Assembly (NCBI GenBank): GCA_964404165.1
Contig: CAYOIZ010000027.1
Coordinates: forward strand, 20,642 to 84,641
Source: DASYLJ01 sp964404165
GTDB lineage: Bacteria > Desulfobacterota > Binatia > DP-6
Length of the DNA: 64,000 bases
Direction of reading: 5' to 3'
The first letter of the stretch is position 1, and the number at the start of each line of letters is the position of its first letter. The notes under the pieces were generated by a model that saw nothing but the letters and a program-made list of their open reading frames with translations, searched no databases and had not been told where the DNA came from. Positions 16,807-25,121 of this stretch are shown piece by piece. Made by a program: the position numbers and the translations under genes.

Positions 16807-17626
16807 GCCGGTTGGGCCCCTCCCGATTCCCGCGCCACGCATCGAGCGACGCTCGGTCGAGCTCGAGAACGGGTTGATCGCCCTGGAGATCGTCATACCC
16901 CTGGAGTCGCCCGGGCCCAAACCCACGCTCATCGGGCTGCCCGCCCTCGGCACCGAGCTGTTCGCCGCCGGGATCGTGTCGCTCTCCTACCGCATCGACT
17001 GGACGTCGCGGCAGGACGCTCCGCTCCTGATGACGCCGTTCCCGTCGGGCACGGGGCGATGGCTCCTGGCGTCGCCGTCGCCGGGCCGGCTCGGCGAGCG
17101 CTACCTGCGCTCGATCGTCGCCATGGCCGACATCGCCATCCCGCGCATCATCGACTACCTGGAGACGCTGCCCATGATCGACCGCGACCGCATCGCGATC
17201 GGCGGCACCTTCACCGACGGCTTCGTCGCACTGCAGGCGCTGGCCCACGACGAGCGCCTCGCCGCGGGCGTCATCGTCGGCGCGTGCGGCGACTACCACC
17301 GCTTCCTGCGCGACTCGTCCCTCGGCGCCGCGGGCGGCCCCATGACGCTCGATGCGTCGTACGACACATGGCTCACCGCGCAGGAGGTCGTGCACCATCC
17401 CGAGCGCGTCGTCCCCGCACCGCTGCTCCTGGTGAACCGCATCGACGATCCGGCCGTGCCGATCGCCTGTGCCGACGACAGCGCACGCGTCCTGGCTCCG
17501 GCGTACGCCGCGGCGGGCGTCCCCGACCACTTCCGTCAGCTCCGTCTCGACGGCCGCACGAGCGGCCTCGGCACCGAGGAGCGCACCGCCGTGATGGACT
17601 TCCTCCGTCGCCGGCTCGTGCGCTAG
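16742..17626 (+). CDS. Alpha/beta-hydrolase-like lipoprotein, nucleophile altered
   Basis: A 294-residue protein starting at GTG 16742, with a lipoprotein-type signal (RRPLLGLLLALLALDGGC). The body follows the dienelactone hydrolase/prolyl-peptidase-like pattern: a helix, then DRDRIAIGG at the nucleophile strand, and LLLVNRIDDPAVPIACA where the acid residue would sit. The elbow reads GGTFTDG, so the usual GxSxG Ser is replaced by Thr and the pattern is incomplete; no clear catalytic His is seen. It may be non-catalytic or use a different mechanism. Its start overlaps that of the divergent lipoprotein. Confidence 0.65.
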   Translation: MRRPLLGLLLALLALDGGCRRTPVGPLPIPAPRIERRSVELENGLIALEIVIPLESPGPKPTLIGLPALGTELFAAGIVSLSYRIDWTSRQDAPLLMTPFPSGTGRWLLASPSPGRLGERYLRSIVAMADIAIPRIIDYLETLPMIDRDRIAIGGTFTDGFVALQALAHDERLAAGVIVGACGDYHRFLRDSSLGAAGGPMTLDASYDTWLTAQEVVHHPERVVPAPLLLVNRIDDPAVPIACADDSARVLAPAYAAAGVPDHFRQLRLDGRTSGLGTEERTAVMDFLRRRLVR

Positions 17627-17637
17627 GAACGCTCCGG

Positions 17638-18003
17638 ATGGAGAAGCCCCGCGGCACCCTCGGCGATCTGCTGGCCCGACAGGGCGTATCGGTATCGACC
17701 ACCCCCGATCCAGCCCCCACGCCCGCCGCCCCGCCGCCGCCCGGCGGCCCCGACCTCACGCGCTGCCCCAAGCTCGTCCTCCGCCGCGAACGCAAAGGCC
17801 GCGGCGGCAAGACCGCAACGGTCATCGCCGGCCTCGCCATGCGCGAGCGCGATCTGGAGCAGCTGGCGAAAGCCCTCCGCCGCGCCCTCGGCTGCGGCAC
17901 CACCGTCGACGGCGACACGATATTGCTCCAAGGCGACCTGACGACCCGCACCGCCACCTGGCTCACCGCCCACGGCGCCAAACGCGTAGTGATCGGCAAC
18001 TGA
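17638..18003 (+). CDS. SUI1/eIF1-family translation factor (YciH-like)
   Basis: A 121-residue protein with a C-terminal SUI1 domain (about 50-120): LVLRRERKGRGGKTATVIAG, then GCGTTVDGDTILLQGD and the C-terminal GAKRVVIGN. Bacterial YciH binds the 30S subunit and influences initiation fidelity under stress. The N-terminal tail is Pro-rich and starts MEKPRGTLGDLLARQG, whose GTLGDLLAR matches the C-terminal tail of the S1-domain protein in this window. It lies 11 bases after the hydrolase-like gene, probably in one transcript. Confidence 0.88.
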   Translation: MEKPRGTLGDLLARQGVSVSTTPDPAPTPAAPPPPGGPDLTRCPKLVLRRERKGRGGKTATVIAGLAMRERDLEQLAKALRRALGCGTTVDGDTILLQGDLTTRTATWLTAHGAKRVVIGN

Positions 18004-18013
18004 GCGGACGTGT

Positions 18014-18112
18014 CCCCCTTGGAGCGCCGGCTTCGCCGGCCGCGACACCAAGGTGGGGGCGAGAACCGTACCGCCGAACTCTCGCCCCCGACCCGAGCTG
18101 TAGCTCGGGTCG
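18014..18112. repeat. Compound intergenic hairpin element, REP-like
   Basis: Three stems fill the gap between convergent yciH-like and ilvB genes. The stem GCCGGC-TTC-GCCGGC (18026-18040) sits inside an outer CCCCCTTGG (18014-18022)/CCAAGGTGGGGG (18048-18059) pairing. GGGGGCGAG (18055-18063) pairs with CTCGCCCCC (18081-18089). A perfect 11-bp stem CGACCCGAGCT (18089-18099) pairs with AGCTCGGGTCG (18102-18112). The GCCGGCTTCGCCGGC core with CGCGACA beside it recurs at 34.2 kb. Confidence 0.7.
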
Positions 18113-18115
18113 GCG

Positions 18116-19963
18116 CTAAAACATGCCCGTGGGGTCGACCGTCCCGCCGCCGCTGCCCGGCGTGTCGCGGCCCGGGATGTACTTCCCGGTGATCATGTCC
18201 TTGTAGCCCATGCCCGGACCCACCATCGGGTAGACGTGTTCGGTGGGATCGACCATGACCTCGAGGAACGCGGGCCCCTCGAACGTCACGAACGCCTCGA
18301 GCACGCGCCGCACCTCGGCGGGATCCGTCACCCGTTGCGCGAAGCGGAAGCCGTCGGCCTCGGCAGCCTTCACGAAGTCCTTCTTGTGCAGCGTCTTGTC
18401 GGTGCCGGAGTAGCGGTTGGCGTAGAACAGGTCCTGCCACTGGCGGACCATGCCGTCGCCCTGGTTGTTGAGCAGCAGCACCTTCACCGGGACGTCGTAG
18501 TTGGTGAGCGTCTCGAGCTCGCCCAGGTTCATGCGGATGCTGCCGTCGCCGTCGACGTCGATGACGAGCTTGCCCGGGTTGGCGAACTGCGCGCCGATGG
18601 CGGCCGGCAACCCGAAGCCCATGGTGCCCATGCTGCCCGACGTGAGCCACGTGCGCGGATGGCGGAAGTCGAGATACTGCGCCGCCCACATCTGATGCTG
18701 GCCGACGCCGGTGGACACGATCGCCTGGCCGTCGGTGATCTTGGCCAGCTCCTCCATGACGAACTCCGCCTGGATGCGATCGGAGGCGCGGTTGTAGTTG
18801 CGTCCGTGCCGCTTCTTGAGATCGGCGGCATACGCGCGCCAGGCACCGAACGTCTTCTTGAAGCCCGCACCGAACTCCATCAACTGCTGCAGGCCGGGCT
18901 TGCAGTCGGCGACGTGCGCCCAGTCGACGTGCTTCACCTTGTCGATCTCGGAGGCGTCGATGTCGATGTGCGCGAACTTCGCGTTCGGCGCGAACTCCTT
19001 CACCTTGCCGGCGACGCGATCGTCGAAGCGCGAGCCGATGGCGATCAGGAAGTCGCAGTCTTCCACCGCGTAGTTGGCGTAGGCCATGCCGTGCATGCCG
19101 AGCATCGCCAGCGAGAGGTCGCTGGTGGTGTCGACGGCGCCGATGCCCATCAGCGTGGTGACGACGGGAATGCCGAAGCGCTGCGCGAACGTGCGCAGCT
19201 CGGTGGCCGCGTCGCCGTTGATGACCCCACCGCCCGCGTAGATGAGCGGGCGCTCGGACGCGGCCAGGAGCTTGAAGAACGCCTCCGCCTCGGGAGCGGT
19301 CATGGCGGCGTTCTCGATCTTGTCGACGCGCTCCTTGTAGCCGTGCAGCGTGAGCAGGCCGTGGCCCTTGAAGACGCCCTCGGCGAGCTGGACGTCCTTC
19401 GGGATGTCGATGACCACCGGGCCGGGACGACCGTGGCGCGCGATGTCGAACGCGGTGCGGATCGTCTCCTCGATCTTGCTCTCGTCGGTGAGCAGGAAGA
19501 CGTGCTTCGCGCAGGCGGCCATGATGTTGAAGATGGGCGCCTCCTGGAAGGCGTCGGTGCCCATCGCCGCGCGCGGCACCTGACCGCAGATGAGCACGAC
19601 GGGCACGGAGTCGGCCTGGCAGTCGCGGATGGGCGTCACCGAGTTGGTGGCGCCGGGGCCGGACGTGACCAGGAAGACGCCAACGCGACCGCTCGAGCGC
19701 GCGTAGCCGGCGGCCATGAACCCGGCGCCCTGCTCCGTCGCCGGCACGATGAGCCGGACCTCGTTCTTGCCCTTGTTGGTCTCGTTGTAGCGGAAGACGG
19801 CGTCGTAGGTGGGGAGGATGGCGCCGCCGCTGTACCCGAAGACCGTGTCGACCCCCTCGTCGGCCAACACCTGTACGATCATGTCGGCCCCGCTCATCCT
19901 GGTGCCCGCGAGCGGATGCTCCTGCGGGGCGGTGGCGCGGGTGGGCTTGGCGAGGGTGGTCAT
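18116..19963 (-). CDS. ilvB: Acetolactate synthase, catalytic subunit
   Basis: A 615-residue ThDP- and FAD-dependent enzyme that makes 2-acetolactate or 2-aceto-2-hydroxybutyrate, the first common step of branched-chain amino acid synthesis. The ThDP-activating Glu77 lies in ATEQGAGFMAAGYAR. The FAD-domain motif GSRFDDRVAGK and the ThDP-binding VDGDGSIRMNLGELETL...LLNNQ are intact. A TATAGA sits 6 bases before the ATG, consistent with leaderless initiation. No regulatory subunit gene (ilvN) is adjacent, unlike many bacteria, where it follows ilvB. Confidence 0.93.
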   Translation of the reverse strand: MTTLAKPTRATAPQEHPLAGTRMSGADMIVQVLADEGVDTVFGYSGGAILPTYDAVFRYNETNKGKNEVRLIVPATEQGAGFMAAGYARSSGRVGVFLVTSGPGATNSVTPIRDCQADSVPVVLICGQVPRAAMGTDAFQEAPIFNIMAACAKHVFLLTDESKIEETIRTAFDIARHGRPGPVVIDIPKDVQLAEGVFKGHGLLTLHGYKERVDKIENAAMTAPEAEAFFKLLAASERPLIYAGGGVINGDAATELRTFAQRFGIPVVTTLMGIGAVDTTSDLSLAMLGMHGMAYANYAVEDCDFLIAIGSRFDDRVAGKVKEFAPNAKFAHIDIDASEIDKVKHVDWAHVADCKPGLQQLMEFGAGFKKTFGAWRAYAADLKKRHGRNYNRASDRIQAEFVMEELAKITDGQAIVSTGVGQHQMWAAQYLDFRHPRTWLTSGSMGTMGFGLPAAIGAQFANPGKLVIDVDGDGSIRMNLGELETLTNYDVPVKVLLLNNQGDGMVRQWQDLFYANRYSGTDKTLHKKDFVKAAEADGFRFAQRVTDPAEVRRVLEAFVTFEGPAFLEVMVDPTEHVYPMVGPGMGYKDMITGKYIPGRDTPGSGGGTVDPTGMF

Positions 19964-20000
19964 CTTGGTTCTATAGCGCGGTTTTCCCGGGTTTGCGACG

Positions 20001-20576
20001 TCAAGTGTGCATCCGCGGCAGGTCCGGGGCCCGGGCGATGACGTCCGCCTCGTGGCGGGCCAGGGCCTCGAGCCGGGCGCGGACCGCCTCCGCCGGCATC
20101 ACCGTCCGGGCGAGGTCGACGTAGCCCTGGTGGTGGCGCGCCTCGCTGACCAGGAGCCCCCGGTAGAGGGCGGCCAGCGACGGGTCGTCCAGGGCGTCCG
20201 CCAGGAGCCGCATGCGCTCACAGCTGCGTGCCTCGATCAGCGCCAGGCAGAGCAGCGTATCGAGCAGCCGCTCGGGCTCCGTCGGGCGGACCGCGGAGAG
20301 CAGCTCGCCGGCGTAGGGGCTCGGTTTCTGGTGGCCGAACCGGATGCCCCGGGCGGTGATGTGCGCCAGGACCTCCTCGAAGTGCGCCAGCTCCTCGCGC
20401 GCCAGCCGGGACAGCGGCGGCAGGAGCGCGGTCTGATCGGTGTAGCGGAAGAGCAGACTGACGGCGGTCGAGGCAGCTTTCTTCTCACAGTGGGCGTGGT
20501 CGACCAGGATCTCGTCGATGTGGGCCAGGGCGCGGGCGAGCCAGCGTGGATCGGTCGGTTCGGCGAGGTTCAGCAT
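20001..20576 (-). CDS. miaE: tRNA-(ms2io6A)-hydroxylase MiaE
   Basis: A 191-residue diiron enzyme that hydroxylates the isopentenyl group of ms2i6A37 in tRNA. The ferritin-like pattern of iron ligands is visible: Glu in VDHAHCEKKAAS, EELAHFEEVL, Glu in LIEARSCERM and SEARHHQGY. Length and order match the family. ATG 20576 is used; GTG 20585 is an alternative. TTGGGC (20617-20612), 17 bases and TAGTCG (20594-20589) upstream form a possible promoter. The miaA and miaB genes that make the substrate are not in the window. Confidence 0.92.
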   Translation of the reverse strand: MLNLAEPTDPRWLARALAHIDEILVDHAHCEKKAASTAVSLLFRYTDQTALLPPLSRLAREELAHFEEVLAHITARGIRFGHQKPSPYAGELLSAVRPTEPERLLDTLLCLALIEARSCERMRLLADALDDPSLAALYRGLLVSEARHHQGYVDLARTVMPAEAVRARLEALARHEADVIARAPDLPRMHT

Positions 20577-20723
20577 GCGACCCACCGGCGACTAGCACAT
20601 GGCCTGCGCCGGCCCAATGCGGCTGCCGACGTCGCGGGCATCGTCATGCATGATCGGGCAGCAGCCGGGGCGATCGGCCCCCGAGACGCCCCGCCCACGG
20701 TCGCCTCCGCGCTGGCATGGCCG

Positions 20724-21062
20724 ATGCTGATGGTGCGTGTGCATCGGGTGTTCGTAGCCCTCCTGGTCTTGGGTGTGGTGCTGATGTCGTCGCCGGGCCG
20801 CTGCCCGGCGACGACGCCCCCTCGGACCGGACGCCACCACCTGCCGGTGGCCCAGTCCGTCGGCACGCGCCCCCTGGCCCTCCCGGACGATCCGACGAGG
20901 ATCCCCGACGTCGAGCCGACCTTCGTCAGCCTGGCGCAGGTCGACGGCGTCGTGCACGCCCTTCCCCGCTCGACCGTGCGGACCGACTCGCGGTCGCACC
21001 GCACGCACCCCCGACGCCTCCGTCCGGCGTCGTCACGTCCCGCAGACGATCCGGCGCATTGA
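20724..21062 (+). CDS. Short secreted protein of unknown function
   Basis: A 112-residue frame with high GC at third positions and a clear signal peptide (VHRVFVALLVLGVVLMSSPG then CPA). The mature part is Pro-, Arg- and His-rich and has no recognisable domain. No Shine-Dalgarno site is evident. If it is not a gene, 20577-21152 would be a noncoding stretch of about 570 bases. I see no alternative gene on the other strand with better features. Confidence 0.4.
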   Translation: MLMVRVHRVFVALLVLGVVLMSSPGRCPATTPPRTGRHHLPVAQSVGTRPLALPDDPTRIPDVEPTFVSLAQVDGVVHALPRSTVRTDSRSHRTHPRRLRPASSRPADDPAH

Positions 21063-21152
21063 CCTCGGCCCCGTCGGCCCGAGATCACCGCCCCATCCGG
21101 ATCCCTGGACGCCATCGATACGAATCTAGTATCGGAGGCCGGAGACGCCCCG

Positions 21153-21434
21153 ATGACGCCCGCACCCGTGTCATTCCATCCCCCGCCCCCCAGCCTCGGC
21201 GAGACCATCGCCGATCTCGAGGCGGCGCTGTCGACCCGCACCACCGACTTCGGCCTGCACTGCGCGCTCGGCACCCTCTACCTGCAGCTCACCGCCGACG
21301 TCCGCGCCGGCGCGCTGTTCGAGCGCGCCCTGGCCCTCGCCGCCACCCCGAGCCAGCGCACGCGCGCGCGCCGGCTGCTCGGCCAGGTGCACCGGCGGCG
21401 CGCACGCCTGCTGATCAGCCCGCCGCCGTCGTGA
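21153..21434 (+). CDS. Small TPR-like protein
   Basis: A 93-residue protein whose central part resembles one or two tetratricopeptide helices: DLEAALSTRTTDFGLHCALGTLYLQ and AGALFERALALAATPSQRTRARRLLGQ. It begins with a Pro-rich segment. Third codon positions are strongly GC, as in true genes here. It is convergent with the GGDEF gene, ending 6 bases before that gene's stop. No function is assigned. Confidence 0.55.
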   Translation: MTPAPVSFHPPPPSLGETIADLEAALSTRTTDFGLHCALGTLYLQLTADVRAGALFERALALAATPSQRTRARRLLGQVHRRRARLLISPPPS

Positions 21435-21440
21435 GCCCGC

Positions 21441-22835
21441 TCAGGGCGGCGGGTGGGCCACCTGCACGCCGTTCTTCGTCGTCCGCTTGACCGCGTACAT
21501 CGCGGTATCGGCGGCACGGAAGAGCTGCTCGGCGTCGGCAGCGTGACGGGGGTAGGTCGCCACGCCCACGCTCGCCGTGATCTCGCCGATGTCGACGTCC
21601 ATGCCGTCGGGCCGGCGCACGCCGGCGATGGCGGCGCGGATGCGCTCGGCGATCTCGGCCGCCACCGGCGTGTCGGTGCCCGGGAGCACGACCACGAACT
21701 CGTCGCCGCCGAAGCGGGCGGCGAGGTCGCCGGGACGCACGCACTCCGTGATCAGACGCCCGACCGTGCTGATGGTGCGGCTGCCCACCAGATGCCCGTC
21801 GCGGTCGACGACGGCCTTCAGCGCGTCGAGGTCGAGCAGCAGGAGCGACAGCGGGCCGCCGCGAGCGAGCAGCACGGGGAGCATGCGATTGAAGTGCCGC
21901 GTGTTCGAGAGCCCGGTCAGATCGTCGGTCAGCGACGCCATCTCGACCTGCCGGTAGAGCGATGCGTGCGCGATGGCGATGGCCGCATGGTCGGCGAACG
22001 TGCGCACCAGGCGCTCCTCGTCGTCGCTGAAGGCCGAGCCGTCGAGCTTGTTGATGACCTGGATGACGCCGAGGAGCGCGTCCTTGTGCACCAGGGGGAC
22101 GCACAGCATCGTGTGCGGCACGAGCCCCGTCCGCTGCGCCAGCGACGGGTCGTGGCGCGGATCGGCGCTGGCATCGGTGAGCCGCACCGCCTGACGATGC
22201 CGCGCCACCCAGCCCGCGATGCCACGGTCGGCGGGGAGGCGCACGCCGTCGATGACGCCGGGCTGCAGCGCCCGCGACGCCGTGAACGCCAGCTCGCGGC
22301 CCTTCGGGTCGTAGAGCAGCAGGACGGCGGCCTGGCTCGGCACCGCCGCCGCGATCCGCGCGAAGACGCGATCGAGCGCGCCGGCGTCGTGCGACAGCGT
22401 GTCGGGCTGGAGCGTGTCGGCGAACGCCAGCACGGCCGCTTCGAGGCGCCCGCGGTCGTCGTCGTCGAAGGGTCGTCCGTCGTAGCGACGGCGCAGCTCG
22501 AGCGTGCCGACGACGCGTCCCGCACACGACAGCGGCACGGCGAGCGTGTCGCCGGTGCTGACGCCGCCGGGCGCCGCCGGCAGGGGCGCCGTGCCGCCGA
22601 CGAGCGTGTTCTCGCGCAACGTCTCGCTCGCAGCGAACACCAGCTCGTCGCGCTGCGGGTCGTAGAGCAACAACGACAGGGCCTCGGCCGAGGCCAGCGT
22701 CTTGATGCGTTCGAGGCCGGCGCGCAGCACCTCGGGCAGCTCGAGCGTGGACGTGAGCGCCCGGATGGTCTCGTTGAGCGCCTCGAGCTCGCGCAGCTTG
22801 CGCGCGAGCTCGCCCTCTGCGCCGGCACCAGACAT
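21441..22835 (-). CDS. Diguanylate cyclase with two GAF domains
   Basis: A 464-residue signalling enzyme with an N-terminal coiled coil (about 10-30), GAF domain 1 (about 35-150), GAF domain 2 (about 160-295) and a C-terminal GGDEF domain. The active-site signature is intact (ARFGGDEFVV). RPGD stands exactly five residues before it, forming the RxxD inhibitory I-site, so product feedback is expected. It should make cyclic di-GMP in response to a ligand bound by the GAF domains. ATG 22835 is used; a GTG at 22853 would add six residues. It is the last gene of the sigma-factor operon. Confidence 0.9.
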   Translation of the reverse strand: MSGAGAEGELARKLRELEALNETIRALTSTLELPEVLRAGLERIKTLASAEALSLLLYDPQRDELVFAASETLRENTLVGGTAPLPAAPGGVSTGDTLAVPLSCAGRVVGTLELRRRYDGRPFDDDDRGRLEAAVLAFADTLQPDTLSHDAGALDRVFARIAAAVPSQAAVLLLYDPKGRELAFTASRALQPGVIDGVRLPADRGIAGWVARHRQAVRLTDASADPRHDPSLAQRTGLVPHTMLCVPLVHKDALLGVIQVINKLDGSAFSDDEERLVRTFADHAAIAIAHASLYRQVEMASLTDDLTGLSNTRHFNRMLPVLLARGGPLSLLLLDLDALKAVVDRDGHLVGSRTISTVGRLITECVRPGDLAARFGGDEFVVVLPGTDTPVAAEIAERIRAAIAGVRRPDGMDVDIGEITASVGVATYPRHAADAEQLFRAADTAMYAVKRTTKNGVQVAHPPP

Positions 22836-22869
22836 CTCGGGCGCGGTTACCACACGCGCCCCGACCTGG

Positions 22870-23184
22870 CTACTCGGCGTCGGCCACCGACGTCAGGACG
22901 CGACGGCGCAGCCGCTCGGCATCGATGCCGAGGACCTCGCAGACGTTCTCGAATGCGAACGGGCTCTCGCGATTGCGGCTGCGAACCCAGGCGAGATCGC
23001 GCACCCGCTTCCGCGAGCGCACGGTGGTGTCGGGCTCGCCGACGAGCGATCGCAGCACGTCCTCCAGCACGGCGAGCATCAGCTGCATCTCGCCCGTGAG
23101 GGGCTGGCCCTCGAGCTCCACCGGAATGCGACTCCGCCGTGACTCGCCGGGCACCTGCCCGCGTTGCCGACGAATGCCGATCAT
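22870..23184 (-). CDS. Small helical protein coupled to the ECF sigma factor
   Basis: A 104-residue basic protein whose ATG overlaps the sigma-factor stop (ATGA). Residues 25-50 form a hydrophobic helix (TGEMQLMLAVLEDVLRSLVG). The C-terminal half, SPFAFENVCEVLGIDAERLRRRVL, resembles a small uncharacterised family found mainly in Deltaproteobacteria-like genomes, with a helix-turn-helix feel. Position suggests a regulator or partner of the sigma factor, but it has no membrane segment or zinc-binding anti-sigma motif. This role is inference. Confidence 0.6.
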   Translation of the reverse strand: MIGIRRQRGQVPGESRRSRIPVELEGQPLTGEMQLMLAVLEDVLRSLVGEPDTTVRSRKRVRDLAWVRSRNRESPFAFENVCEVLGIDAERLRRRVLTSVADAE

Positions 23185-23753
23185 GCCAACGCCTCCTCCA
23201 GTCGCGCACCCACCAGCCGGCGTCGAAGCGCATGCCGGGCGCGGTGCAAGCGGATCTTGACTGCGTTCACGGTGACGCCGAGCCGCGCGGCCGTCTCGGC
23301 GGTGTCGTGCTCCTCGAGGTCCCGCAGCACCAGCACGGTGCGGTGCGGCTCGGGCAGCGCGTCGATGCACGCGCGCACCAGCGTCCGCAGCTCGCCGCTG
23401 CCGACACGCTCCTCCGCCGACGGCTCGGTGTCGGGTTCGTGCTCGGGGAGCGCCTCGATCGGCTCTTCGGCACGCCGGCGGCGGGTCCGCAGGCGCATCA
23501 GCGCCGCATTGACGACGATGCGATGCACCCACGTCGACGCCTGCGAGCGCGCCTCGAAGCCACTGCGGGCGCGCAGCGCCGCGACGCAGGCGTCCTGCAC
23601 CGCATCGTCCGCGTCGGCGAGGTCGCGGCAGACGCGGTGTGCGACGGCGCGCATGCGGTCGCGCCGACGTGTCAGGACCTGCGCTACCGCATCCGTCTCG
23701 AGCGCCGGTACGTCGTCGAGACGCAGTGCGGCGTATTCCATCGGTCGTCCCAT
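23181..23753 (-). CDS. ECF-type RNA polymerase sigma factor
   Basis: A 190-residue sigma-70 family factor with only regions 2 and 4. Region 2 is RMRAVAHRVCRDLADADDAVQDACVAAL with ASTWVHRIVVNAAL. Region 4 is LPEPHRTVLVLRDLEEHDTAETAARLGVTVNAVKIRLHRARHAL, a clear recognition helix-turn-helix. It lies 39 bases after the NrsF-like gene and is followed, with a 4-base overlap, by the small helical protein. A second sigma factor of the same class heads the operon. Confidence 0.9.
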   Translation of the reverse strand: MGRPMEYAALRLDDVPALETDAVAQVLTRRRDRMRAVAHRVCRDLADADDAVQDACVAALRARSGFEARSQASTWVHRIVVNAALMRLRTRRRRAEEPIEALPEHEPDTEPSAEERVGSGELRTLVRACIDALPEPHRTVLVLRDLEEHDTAETAARLGVTVNAVKIRLHRARHALRRRLVGARLEEALA

Positions 23754-23792
23754 GGGGTCCTGACGACCAATACGAACGAGAGGGGTCTTCGG

Positions 23793-24458
23793 TTACGTGC
23801 GGGGTCTGTGTACCTGCCGCCAGCGGCGCAGCCACCACGATCCGACCGCCGTACACGCGACCCCGGTGACGACGACGGGCAGCGCGTGCCAGACGAGCAC
23901 GTGCAGCAGATCGTCCACCGGACACCGCAGGCGGAGCAGCAGGAACGCCAGCACCGCCGCCGCGCCACCGGCGAGCGCACCCGCGCGTGCCGCCGACAGC
24001 GGTGCGCCGCGCCGGAGCGCGATCACGAGCGCGGCCCACGGGCCCGCCGCCAAGCCCACCGCCGTGCTCGCGCACGGCGCCCCCAGGGTGACGAACGCGT
24101 CGAGCGACAACGCCGTCTGGATGGGTTCGCGCAGCAGGAGCATGCCGGCCACACCGCCCAGGCCGACGATACCCCGGAACCGATCCGGCGCCATCCCCGG
24201 AACGGCGTGACGCAACGCCTGCGACGCCATCCACACGCCCGCGAGCGCCAGCGTCCCGACCTCGAGGAGGAAGGCCGGATCGCGCAACCGGAGGGCCAGA
24301 TCGGGGCGCGCACCGATGGCGACGACACCGACCGCCAGCATCGCCGCGAACCCGACCCACGCCAGCAACCGCTGCGTCGGAGACCACAGCCGCCGGACCG
24401 GGTACGCCTCGGCCACCAGCTGCGAGATCAGGTCGGGCTTCTGCGGGGTCATGCTCAT
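23793..24458 (-). CDS. NrsF-like (DUF1109) anti-sigma factor
   Basis: A 221-residue inner-membrane protein with about six hydrophobic segments and a short cytoplasmic N-terminus (TPQKPDLISQLVAEAYPVRR), the layout of NrsF, the anti-sigma factor of Caulobacter SigF. Its ATG overlaps the stop of the upstream sigma gene (ATGA), the standard arrangement for such pairs. It should hold that sigma factor at the membrane until a stress signal, probably oxidative or metal, releases it. NrsF proteins often use a Cys pair; here Cys occurs in GAPCAST and LRCPVDD. Confidence 0.82.
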   Translation of the reverse strand: MSMTPQKPDLISQLVAEAYPVRRLWSPTQRLLAWVGFAAMLAVGVVAIGARPDLALRLRDPAFLLEVGTLALAGVWMASQALRHAVPGMAPDRFRGIVGLGGVAGMLLLREPIQTALSLDAFVTLGAPCASTAVGLAAGPWAALVIALRRGAPLSAARAGALAGGAAAVLAFLLLRLRCPVDDLLHVLVWHALPVVVTGVACTAVGSWWLRRWRQVHRPRT

Positions 24459-25009
24459 CCGTCCGCCCCGAACAAAGCACGCAGCACTTTATAGGCGCGA
24501 TGGGCACGTACCTTGAGCGCCCCCTTCGAGACCCCGGCCCGAGCCGCCGCGGCGTCGACGGAGAGCCCCTCCACCTGCAGCATCTCGAAGGCCTCGCGCT
24601 GCGCCGGCGGCAGATCGGCGAGCGCCTGCTCGAGCCGGCGACCGTCGGCCGCCGGCGCCTCGGCGACCTGATCGGGCGGCTCGTCGACGAGCACCTCCCA
24701 CGACAGGCGCGCGGTGCGCCGTCGCCCGTGGTCGATCGCCGTATGGCGTGCGATGGCGAAGAACCACGGCTCGAACGGACGGCGCGGATCGTAGGTGTGG
24801 CGGGCGCGATGCAGATGCACGAGCGTCTCCTGATGGACGTCGGCGACCTCGGCCGGATCGGCGATCCGGCGGCGCAGGTAGGCCGTGAGCACCGGGCTCA
24901 CGTCCTCGAGCAGGGCGCGATAGGCGTCCCGATCTCCGTGCTGGGCTGCCGCCATCCATTCGGTGCGTCGGCGGCTGCGCGCCGCAGCCTCGGCGTCCTT
25001 TCCGTCCAT
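24455..25009 (-). CDS. SigF-like ECF sigma factor paired with NrsF
   Basis: A 184-residue ECF sigma factor. Region 2: DRDAYRALLEDVSPVLTAYLRRRI, VADVHQETLVHLHRARHTYDP and FEPWFFAIARHTAIDHGRRR. Region 4: LPPAQREAFEMLQVEGLSVDAAAARAGVSKGALKVRAHRAYKVLR. The FEPWFFAIARH stretch is typical of the group that pairs with NrsF. It heads a five-gene minus-strand operon and is divergent from dusB. The target promoters cannot be read from this window. Confidence 0.9.
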   Translation of the reverse strand: MDGKDAEAAARSRRRTEWMAAAQHGDRDAYRALLEDVSPVLTAYLRRRIADPAEVADVHQETLVHLHRARHTYDPRRPFEPWFFAIARHTAIDHGRRRTARLSWEVLVDEPPDQVAEAPAADGRRLEQALADLPPAQREAFEMLQVEGLSVDAAAARAGVSKGALKVRAHRAYKVLRALFGADG

Positions 25010-25121
25010 TACGTCGATGCATGCCGATGGTTACCGGCCCGCCCCCCTTTCGCGCGCCGCACCGCCAGAAGTAAAGCGCTCGCGCTTGACCTGCCCCCGC
25101 GAGTTCGCGTCTCTGGGGCCG

